DNA from: Lottia gigantea
Lineage: Eukaryota > Mollusca > Gastropoda > Lottiidae
Reading direction: 5' to 3'
Length of the DNA stretch: 64,000 nt
NCBI RefSeq assembly: GCF_000327385.1
Contig: NW_008710049.1
Location: 1,987,079-2,051,078 of the forward strand
Position 1 is the stretch's first letter. Each line of letters begins with the position of its first letter. The notes beneath the pieces were generated by a model. The model was not told where the DNA came from and made no database searches. It saw only the letters and a program-made list of their open reading frames with translations. Made by a program: the position numbers and the translations under genes. This document shows positions 51,101 to 63,100 of the stretch, piece by piece.

Positions 51101-54100
51101 GGTAGCAGTGATTTTTTTGTCGACAGCTGTTGAACAATATAACTCAGCTGTTGGGTACAATAAGATTTGCCAATGACACCAGATGTGACAAAGAAAGGGA
51201 AATAAACTGAAGTTATATGCTGTATAAATGACCTGGTATACAATACACACGATTGTGATGTCTATTGATTACTAATTCAATTAATCAATCTATTATTTTC
51301 GTATTCATACCAGAGTCGTGTGTGTTTACATTGGATCACCGATATCATACTTGTATTGAAGGTTGTAGAATTACCATACATGTTATGAATACATAATAAT
51401 ACTATACAACAAATAGACATGTATGATGTGAAAAAAACTCTTATTCTGGCAATGCGATAAAATTGCCCAAAACGTTTCTAAATATGAATAATTAAGAATA
51501 CCCAAAACCCTTATTGGCGAAAAACTCCCTTCAGGTCTGAATCTTATAAGTACATTTTGTCTGTAAATTTTGGAGTAACGATTTGGTCTTAGGTCTTTAG
51601 GTTATCTATCTGCTTATTTAATTTAATGTCTGTCTTCGATTTTCGTCTCCTTAATTTCAACATTGAATCGAATTGTCTTCATGCTATCTATCTCTGATTA
51701 TGGGATACAACTATAAGAGTTTTATCAGCAGTGCAATATGTCTAGCATCGGTAGTCAGATCTAGCATTGATAGTCAGATCTAGCATTGGTAGTCAGATCT
51801 AGCATTGGTAGTCAGATCTAGCATTGGTAGTCAGATCTAGCATTGGTAGTCAGACCTAGCATTGGTAATCAGATCTAGCATTGATAGTCAGATCTAAAAT
51901 TGATAGTCAGATCTAGTATTGATAGTCAGATCTAGCATTGATAGTCAGATCTAGTATTGATAGTCAGATATAGCATTGGTAGTCTGATCTAGCATTGGTA
52001 GTCAGATCTTGTATTGATAGTCAGATCTAGTATTGATAGACAGATCTAGCATTGAAAGTCAGATCTAGCATTGGAAGTCAGATCTAGTATTGATAGTCAG
52101 ATGTAGTATTGATGGTCAGATCTAACATTGATAGTCAGATCTAGTATTGATAGTCAGATGTAGTATTGATAGTCAGATCTAGCATTGATGGTCAGATCTA
52201 GTATTGATAGCCAGATCTAGCATTGGAAGTCAGATCTAACATTGATAGTCAGATCTTGTATTGGTAGTCAGATCTAGTATTGATAGTTAGATCTTGTACT
52301 GGTAGTCCTAGCATTGAAAGTCAGATCTAGTATTGATAGTCAGATCTAACTTTGATAGTCAGATCTAGTATTGATAGTCAGATGTAGTATTGATAGTCAG
52401 ATCTAGCATTGATAGTCAGATCTAGTTTGATAGTCAGATCTAGCATTGGAAGTCAGATCTAACATTGATAGTCAGATCTTGTATTGGTAGTCAGATCTAG
52501 TATTGATAGTTAGATCTTGTACTGGTAGTCAGATCTAGCATTGATAGTCAGATCTAACATTGGTAGTCAGATTGATAGTCAGATCCTGTATTGATAGTCA
52601 GATCTAGCGTCGATAGTCGGTGAGATATAACATTAATTGTTAGTTTCACCATCTAATGCTAATGTTACATAGCCACACTCAATTTTGATTCTACAGTCGC
52701 CATATCAATACGTCTGCTTCGAACACTTGATCTGTCTTTGATTTGTCTTTGACTTGGCATCTGTAATCTGTAATTTCTCGTCTATCATGTATTCGTATTT
52801 ATTCCTGGGGAATTTTAATTTGGTCATGCCAATCACAGATATCTCCCGTCAATATAATGATGCTATCAATGTAACAAGATGAAACGTGAACTCAGATTGA
52901 TTCATTATTAACCCTGCTTGATTGGATATTGACAACAAGTATGTATTCAATCAGCTCTACATAGTTTTCATTTAGATCTGAGTGTTTGAACGGTCGGGCA
53001 TTAGAGTCGGATCATCTCTTTAATAATCTGTTATTCGAGGCTCATACAAACAAGAGAGAACTAGATAAGAATCAACTGCTTTGCACAGATGCTAGTACTT
53101 AGTAGTGTAAACTGACCTGGACTTTGGGTAGCCGAAGGCGTAGAGGATATGATGGATTTCATAGGGTTGAGTGAAGTGACAAAATCCATATTGTATCTAT
53201 ATCTATATCTACGTTCCCGGTATCACAGAAAATAATAGCTAGTTGTTATTTTGACAAGCTGAAGAGCGAAACTCCTCTTTACTTAATTGTACTGATAGTG
53301 AAGTAAAAAGACCTGCGTAAAAAGACCTGTCTGAAATATGAACCATGACTAATATAATAAAAGAAAGAAAACAGGTATGAATTATTGATAATGATAATTC
53401 TGTAAAAAGTTGAACTATTGATCTTGTAATAGTTCGTATTACACCATGATATTATTATATAGAATTACTGTCACTATAGTTCATATCACGTTCAACAACA
53501 TATAGGAACGAACACACATTTTAAAGGAACAGTCCCACTTTTTCAGAACATAGAAACATCCCGTTTTGGCATAGTTCTCCTTACTGGAGTGGCCACGATA
53601 TGATCGTTTTAATGTTATATGCTATCGATGAAAAGCATATCTCTTGAACCTGTCTCATTAATATTAGACCCAACTTTCGTTCCGTTTTTTTATTAGCTTT
53701 TACTGTTGACACAGCCCTCTTGAACGTTCGTCAAATTTACCTCGACGATCTCTGCTTAAACTATCAAATTTCTACAGGCATTTCGCTGGCATTTTGTGAC
53801 GCGGTGTTTATCAGGTTAATTTGACGAACTTTCAAGAAAGCTATCATTAGAACCTTACTGAAGCGGCTAAAAAAAGGGAACAAAAGTTTGATCTGATTTT
53901 AATAAGGCTGCACTAGAACACATTTAATTAATTTGCAATAAATACCAAAACTAAGCCATTTAAACAATATGGATGGTTTAGAGTGAAAATTTCCTCTGGG
54001 ATTTCATCCTATCAAAAAGACTTATTATAGCCTATATAGTTCATCTATTTGACCTTAAGTAAATACTTTACATTGTGTTTCTGAATTTAGTTAGAATGGA

Positions 54101-57100
54101 ATGGCGGTCCCTACATGACCACTGTTAACTCGAGTCGTGATTAGACACACTTCTAGACTCATTCATTCCAGACAGGTGCTTCATTCATTTTTCATGGAAA
54201 ATAAGTGAACTTAAAGTTTTTCTATAATTACTCACCTGCGAGACATTCTCAAGGTTTGATTTTAATCACTGTCTAACACTCTTTCTTTTCTAAAGGTGAA
54301 ACGTCATGCAAGACAATATCATATTGGTGAAAACCTGAAAGTGTTACATCATTTGGTAAAAACGAGTTCATCTGTTGTATGGAACAGAGATATTCTCATC
54401 ACAATAGTGAATAACGACAATGGGTGCATCATAGTTATAGCTTTATTCAAATCAATTTTGAGTGTAAAGAAGCACTATAGTTCCGTATCCACGCCCCTGT
54501 ATGTCATACTTCCTAAAAGACCCGTCAAATCCCTATTCGGGATACGATGTATAGCTCCGTACATGGATATTCCTCTAGATAGTTACTATGATAGGGGTGG
54601 TAAAGGTGCACAATAGATTAAAGGGACAGATGCGCCATTTTGGGATTCACTTGAGTGTTAAATATTATGTAAATTGGTAAATTGGTACTAGAAATGCACG
54701 AAAATCGCACAATTCCATCAAAAATATCTCATTTCTATATATGGCAGTGTCACAAGAAAAGACTTTTTAACTTTCAAACGCGGATAATTCTGGACACACA
54801 TACAGATTTTAAGGCTCAAATTCGACGGTGAGCTGTGAGCACTATTAATGTTGTTAAAAAACTGGCGCATCTGTCCCTTTAATAAAGAGTAATAGTTGGG
54901 GAACACAGTGTGTAGGCCTATATGTAACTGCAAATGGTTACCCTGATTTTGTCAGGGAATATTGAGGAGAAACTGGTGTATATGGCCAGTTATATCGGTT
55001 ACAATATATGGACCAGGACAAAGCTCAAACGTTTCATGTAAGAAAATGACAGGAAATACGTATGCCATAAACATCATCGATTATTATTCTCTACACCTGT
55101 TTGTATTACAGAAGAAATCGATAGACTAGCTAAATCAATGTATTTTCATTAATATTGAAATGATGACTATATCAATATTAGTCTGTTTCAGATTGGTATT
55201 GTTATTTCTTTCTTCTGGGAGACAGTAAAAGTTATTAGGGTATCTTGATTAAGTAACAGTATATTAGTTAGACTCTGGTTTCTACCTGTTATCTGGAACA
55301 TAATATCTTATAAATACATAGAGCAATATGACACGGGGTTTGGCTGTGGCAGCTTCTGTAAAACATGAATCGTGACTTAATGGATATCTCAGTTTTATAG
55401 TTGATCGGTTTATGTTTGTATTTGGTGGTATTTTTTTTTTACAGTATTGTCAGCAGAAGAAGTAAATCCTTGTTTCATGAACTTCATTTCGCGATGAATG
55501 TTTTCAAACCAGTCCTGATGAATGTTTTCAAGTCAATCATTGTTATATGACCATCATTTCACCAATAGCTTTATTGGCTAGCTTTTCCAAGACGCTTGGG
55601 ATCCAATTGGAATGTTTTGTTCAAATCCGAAAACGACTTCTTTTGACCCATGATATCCTTTGCGTTAACTCTTTATACAGCACAGGAAAAATTTTTGAAT
55701 GGAATATATTAAAAGATAATTCCTGAAAATGTCTTTAACATCTTTCGAAGATTTTTTTCTCAAAGAAAAATTTGTAATTTTCTTCTTTTTTTTACTCTTT
55801 ATTTCTACATAATTATAACTAGGTTATGTATGTACAGTGTCACAACGAACTCACTAAGAATTTTTATGACTCCAAAAACACATAATTGACAATGAAAACA
55901 AAAGAATCATTTATGTAATCTGAAGAAAGTTTAATCATAAATCTCGTTATTAAAGAAGCTTAACAAAAGCTTTTACACATTCACTTCAAAAACAAATTGA
56001 TTAAATCTTTAAAAAAAAAATCAAATATCTTCAACGACAAAACATGAATTAAAGACTCTTGTAGAGAAAGAGTCTTCCAAACAGATGGAACTTAACCAGT
56101 GTAGTCGACTTTCAAATATCCAAGAATTGCTTAACTCATCGTCATTAAAACCACGTCCCCAAATAAATATATCAGACCCGACTCCACTTTCCGAGATACC
56201 TACAGTTTTCTGTTTGAAAATTACGTGTCATCGTGAATATTTCTCATCGGTCCCATATACGAGGTGTACCTGCTAAAGTGTATCACGGATATGTGGAAGA
56301 AACGACAGTATAATTTGTCAACATTCTCTGAATATTTCTCGTAACATATTTATTTAAGCGAATCTGTCAATAATTAACCTTTTTACACCTATCCGTTACA
56401 GGTCCAATAATACGACAATCCTTGAAATTGTCTTTTTTCCAAATATCGGCTCAGAGGCTTTCTCGGACTATGTTATGGCGTGCTGATTATCATTTAGAAA
56501 GATTGAGGGTCGTACAACTGCGATGTACAACTGAGTAGATGATTGAAAACTACATGATAATTATATTGTTGGAAGAGTTTTAATACTGCAACCTATATAT
56601 TATAATTATATCATAGGGTCAATTCGGATATTGAATATAGTAAAAAAAATTGCATTAACTCGCGAACATAGAGTCGTCACCTTTGATGAGTTCGTCCGAG
56701 GATAATAAACACCTCTAATGTAAATGCGTATTATAAACGAGATGTATCAAAATCATACGTTTTCTTTTTCAATTTTATCATACATGTAACAAATGTGCCA
56801 AAACCCGATAAACAATCTTAGGTATGTGGACATACCTAGTCGAAATTGACACCATGTCTTCCAGAAGGGTGAGCATGAATTGTCCTCATCGTGTCCAAAC
56901 CACATCCGCATTCGTCATACTTCCATGTAAAAACCGGTATTCGGGATACGATCGATTTGTCCTGCTTGCGATACCCGTCACATATTGAAGTGAAGCTCAA
57001 ATTCAATGCAGGATTTGCACATGGACCCAATGGACTAATAAAGAATGACTACCAGGACAGTTTTGTCCACCAGCAGCGTCACCTGTGTATGACCAAATAT

Positions 57101-60100
57101 ACAATATTATCTATGTGAACTCTTAGAAAGAGAAAGCGAGTTATCAATTCCTGTGGCAGTGTGAACCACTCGAGAAGAAGTGTCGATCAAATTAACTGTA
57201 ATTAATCTAGATAAGCGTATATCATTCATAATCTGTTGAACCTTTTAGCTTCCATAACAGAAAAAGTTGATGATTAATTATACATGACCTTTATTTGGTG
57301 AATAAGTGTATTGATTCTGAAAGAAATGTATAGATTTGTTGTTTATTAAAAAGAATCTAATCCCCTCCACCAAGTTTTAAGCTATAATCTGAGGGATATT
57401 CTGAGATAAATAACTCGAAAACATCCCCTGAACTAAGTCTAAATAAGACTATTTCAAGCCGATTAAAAATACTTCAGTGTAGCCTTTGTCCAATCTGAAA
57501 ACCCACAATTGTCTCGTAATCTTTCCAATGTCTTCTTGGAGATCGATTGTAGAGCTTCCCTAAAATAGATCTTGTTTCTGAGATTCTATTACTGTCATAC
57601 TGACGTGATTCTCCCCTACAGATTTAATCAAGATATAAGGTAGATCGTTTTAACAGTGAGAGAAAAACTCAATTAGATTAACTTAAATCAAATTTAAATT
57701 GTCAGCCTTAAACGAATTTGTTCCAATAAAGTAAATAGGCTGTAGACAAACACTCGAACCGGGAATAGCAAATAGAATTATTTATGTAAAACTTAATAAA
57801 AAGATCTCAGAATAGACAGACCACACTAAAGCAATAGCTAAAGAGCATGCCTCTGATTGGCTGTATTGAATTAATCTAATTCTAATTAAATCGCTGCATT
57901 TACAAACAAGAATAGTGACAAATGCAGTCAAGGTATACGACGAAGTTCATGTTTGTGAAGTTGAGGTAAAAAGTTGCAAAATACGCAATGTCAATACTAT
58001 GGTAGTCTTTTGCCACACTCAAAGAAATTTAAAACAATAATACCTAATAAAAACATATCTCTGTTACAGTAAGAACAAATCAAATGATGAAATTGATCTT
58101 GATGAGAATAAAGTGGCTTTTAAAGGGATTTCGCCGTCGAATTATTTGCTTTACCTGCTCAACGAGCTCAATTTCAGAACCCCAACATTTAGACAATTGT
58201 ATTCTAATAAAAGCACATATTTGAATGTATCATATCAGGATATCATATATCAATGTTGGTGTTCAGATTCAATTTCACAGTCTGATTACATTGCAGTATT
58301 ACATTAGAATCGCTGGTATTTATCCAAATATAAGCTATATATGGATGACTTGAGTAATGGAAACTAACCCTTTAACTTGGCTGGGAAATAATGTATTGCA
58401 AAAGATAACTGGTCGAATTTTGCAATGTTAGTGTAATATTTCTCAATTTCAGTATTACTGGGAATGAACCCATAAGTTCATAGAAAAAACTAATGTGCTA
58501 TTTCATTCTAAAAGCATTAGCCTATGCTACAAGCATTATGCTACAGTAGAATGTACCTAAGTCAATTGCCATATGCATCTTCGAATATAGTCCGTTTTGG
58601 ATGGTAGCTGATAACAACCATTTGGCAACTTTATCAATTATGAATATCGAATCATCACGAGATGAGAGCTTGAAGTTGGTGGTCTATATATCTGGTCATC
58701 TGGTCTGGTCATATCGATAGGTTATTCCGTTTACTTTTACTTTTAATAATCCAATTAACCTAGATATAGTCCATTTCAGCCCTGAAACCATCCACTGATC
58801 TCCAATATAGGATTCTTGTTTGATTGGACAGGTTAACAGAGACAGCAAATGACTGGGGGCAATGTTGATATCCAATTTATAGCTATCGATATGTTTGATG
58901 ATTATTATCACTATTTATTACAAGTCGATATCGATTAGAGAAAACGGACGNNNNNNNNNNNNNNNNNNNNNNNNNNNNNNNNNNNNNNNNNNNNNNNNNN
59001 CGAATGCTTTTATCGGTTCAACTCTGCTCTGCTCTTGTCACTTGTTGTTGCTAGGTTGTGTTTCAACAATTCATTATGCCAAGATCACTCATTGCATCTT
59101 GTATAAAACCCTCTGTACCGAAAGACGTAGAATAACGTACTGTCAAAAGAGAACTCTTTAGGTTTTCTGGAACCGGAAATAGAATATGGCGGGAATTGAA
59201 ACGAAACCGAAAGTAGAAGAACTTGCAGTCGATCGTGTATGAATTTTTAATTCAGCAAACTAAACAACGGATATTTATGAGACCACATTGGAGGGGAGGG
59301 AAGAGTTATAGCTAATAGATGATTTGCTGATTTTCTGATTTCGGCTTATGACGACCTTGATGAATGGCTTTGATCTGTAAGACTAGTTTCTAGGCTTAGG
59401 CTATGTCATTCAGGCTTATTCAGTTATTCAATAACTTAGCATAACAATAATCAATATCATACATGTGCTCCATACTTAACTTGAGTTGTCAATAATCATT
59501 CTATGTAGGGGTGAGATTATTTCTAGCCTAATGTGTATCAATCATATTTTAGTCTCAGAAATGTGAATTTTTTTAGCTTAGCCGATCAGTATAGTCTAAT
59601 AGTGTTCACAGCACACTGTCGGAATTTGAGCCTTCAAATCCATGTGTGTCAAGAATTATCCACGTTTGAATATTAAGATGGAGACTTTTTGATTTAAGAT
59701 ACCCTGAGAAGACATATATAGGCCTATAGAAATAGAAAGTGAAATTCCTAGTTTGAAGTTTTGTTAAAGGAATTATGCTATTTTCGTAAATTTATAGCAC
59801 TTCTGAAGACAATTTACATATATTCAAAACTCAAACCCCCAAGAATATTATTGAGTAGCTAATGCTAGGCTTATTTGCAGCAATTCTCTGCGTAGGCCTA
59901 CTGATTTATCATATTGAGGTCATGATCATCATTCTTGAAATAGATAAAAATAGACTGAAACATAATGGACAATGTCAGCAATTTATGATTGGCTTTCTAA
60001 ACATGACTTCTCAATTTATGGTGATTAAACACTATTTTAGTATGATTGAATCTTTGTGTTCCATTTCAGGCTGAAAAGGATGCTGAAAAAGAACCACCTC

Positions 60101-63100
60101 CAGAGAATCAAGTTGGTGCCAAACCAAAACGTCACAAATTAACTAAGAAAGAGGTGAGTACATGACTGTCTGATTATGCTTACTAAAATAATATATCTTA
60201 AAACATTCCTAATGTATATTGCTTGACCTTTCAAAACTCACAGTTTCTATTTACTTATCTAAAACTAATGGTGGGATTGGAAAGAAAGCTTGTCTTTATT
60301 TATTATATGCTATCAATATTAGCATCGAACAATATGTTACTTCAGAGTTTCTAACAAACGTTTTTCTAACTTACTTAGCATGGAACTTTTGCATGGGGAG
60401 ATAAATCAAAAGTTCTTATGTGTCAAAAAAAAAGAGAAAGACAAGCTGCACATGAATAGCCCTTATTGCACACTTCATCTTGATCATAAGTGATCCTGAT
60501 AAGCTCAAAAAGATGTAGAGTAGTAGCTTATTAACACCATCAGACGAAAATGTATAAAATGTTATAATTGTAAAATTTGTTTCAGTTTGAACTGCTGTAT
60601 ATTGAAGTGTTATACACTATAAAACATAAGATAGGTACAACTAGTGGTACCCATACACCATATATACAAGATTTATACCAATATGCTCAGTATGCTTTTG
60701 GTGTATCACCTGAAGATCATGCCAGACTTCTTGCTAAAGCTACAGAAGAAAAGGTGAGTAGTGAGTATTATATAATTGCCCTGTAAGCAATGGGGATGCT
60801 GATGGTTGGAAATGAATGGTTCTGATGCATACTCAAAGACTGAAATATCTAGCTGGTAATCATGGTCTTTGCTTAAATTAGATCAAAAACCAGAATTTTA
60901 ACATCTTTCCAGTTTTTATTCCTGCTTCTATCGGAAACATCTGAATTTGATTTTTGTTTGAGGGATGGGACTTGCGTATTGGTTTGGTTTTATTGAAATA
61001 AGCTGTGGTTGTGGAATTTTTGAGAATTTTGCTTTAATTAAGCTGAAGTATTGGAATTTACTCTACTAGTATCTTGCTATGAAAGTTTTTCCTGAATGTG
61101 TAATTTGAAGCAGCTCAACTAAATTGCTTGAAATTAAAGATCCTGAAGAATACAAACAACTTTATGGCTACTATATTAGATCTGAAGTTGTCTGAAGAAT
61201 ACAAACAACTTTATGGCTACTATATTAGATCTGAAGTTGTCTGAAGAATACAAACAACTTTATGGCTACTATATTAGATCTGAAGTTGTCTGAAGAATAC
61301 AAACAACTTTATGGCTACTATATTTGCCTACTATATTAGATCTGAAGTTGTCTGAAGTTCTAGTACCGGTACTGGTCTTTTAGAAATTAATATTGATTCA
61401 ACAATCATAATGTCTGAAAATACTGTTAAGCTTGGAATATCCAATAATTATGAAGCTAAAGTGGATAACGAAAGGGTCATCCATACTTGCAAAGTTTTGA
61501 GTCTTGTTTTCAGATCTTGAGATGCTGTAGTAAAAGCTGACACAAACTTATTCTTTCACAGGTTCTAAATGTTTGGTATTAGTCTTGTCATCAGTTGGCT
61601 TAATGCTTTTGACATTGAAATGTTCCATACTATTAGATATCTAGTAGTTACTGTATGTGTGGTATAGTAAAAGAATTAGACCAAGTAGAAATAATAGCGT
61701 GGAATTCCATTAATGGATTTCCCGGACAATAAAACACTATAGTAATCTATAAAAAGACCATTGACCGATTTACAACTAGTTACCATAAAACAATGTCATT
61801 AGTTTTATATTATCTCTCTTTTTTGATCATTTGCGGCATTATGATTATTATGAATAGATGATTTAATATGAAAATAAAAGATTATAATGTTCCAGAATGT
61901 GCGATTAGGATTATCGAAAACTATTTAGAATTCAGATGGTGGTAAATAGATTTGTAATGAATTAATAATACAATAATAGTTCAACTACTCTGTGCCTTAT
62001 TGAGCGACTAAAGATGGTCAGTTTACAAGTTTTCTGAGACAGCAGTCTGTTACAATACCCTTTTACCCAAAAAATTATTGATACTATTTGATCAAAATTC
62101 CACTGAACACTATTTAAATAAAATTTTTATTGGATTATAAATGACAAGTGAGAAAACAAATTATCCAGATCTGTATTTTAATCAGATTGAGTAAACATAG
62201 CGTAGGAAATTTTGTTTACCCAATTTCCCTAGATGCTTTTTCATGTCAGTTCCTCTGACCTGCAGAACAGAAGTGTGTTTCAAATTCCTTATAAAGATAT
62301 TCTGTATTTTGTAATACTGATTTAGTGATACAAAAATGTTTGTGTCGAAGTAAGTTTGCTTGTTAATGTCTATTTTTTCAGCCACCTATTGTTATACTTA
62401 ACCTGACCGTTGTAGAAGCTCGTGGTTTAGAGGCCAAAGATGCTGATGGTAGGTTTTCTTTTCTGTCTTTTAATATTGATCACAGCTGCAGTTGTGTCAT
62501 TCCATGTGGAACAACAGGCATTTCTAAACTCTGGGGTATTTTTAAGAATTATTACTTGGTATTTCAGATCATCAGCTTAGTGACTTTTTCTTCCTATTTG
62601 TAGTGTTGAATGGTACCATGTAATTTATTTATAATACAGACTTTAGTAAATGCATAATGGACAGTGCATACAAATATGAGATTTTGAATAAAAAAATTCC
62701 TCTTATCAGTATTGACCCTTCTTTTCTCCTATAGATAAAAATTTTTTTAAATTTATTTGCATCTCATTTTTTTCAACTTTCCTCTAATTAAATTTGACGA
62801 TTTTTGTAGGATTCAGTGATCCATATTGTATGATGGGTATTATGCCTGCCAGAAATACAGAAGATCCCACAGCCTTCTTCTCCTCAGATGATGAATTTAG
62901 TAAACCAAAGGAGAAAGATAGAATGGGATTAAAGAAATTCTCTTCTAGTTTAAAGAAGAAGAAGGATAAAGCTCAAGCCGTTCGAGATTTAGTGCCAGCC
63001 AAGTTAATCCGAACTACATCAGTAAAACCTAACACTTTAAATCCTTTATGGAATGAAAAATTCAGATTGTAAGTTCTCATACTTTGAAAATAATTTAATG

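Larger units (their letters stand above)
50441..60069. other. BAIAP3-like intron 2 (9.6 kb)
   Basis: The intron is bounded by GTAAGA and TTTCAG. It holds the 19-bp minisatellite, a fold-back element, two MITE-family copies, a dispersed repeat, the assembly gap and a possible alternative first exon. The intervals 50.45-51.74, 52.62-53.65 and 54.9-56.8 kb show nothing I can support. Confidence 0.65.

Noticed and set aside
51741-52619. CRISPR-like regular repeat
   Set aside because: Units are directly adjacent 19-mers without spacers, in an animal intron; this is a minisatellite.
54296-54616. 106-codon open frame in BAIAP3-like intron 2
   Set aside because: No recognised family and no needed phase; exon 2 joins exon 3 cleanly in phase 0 without it.
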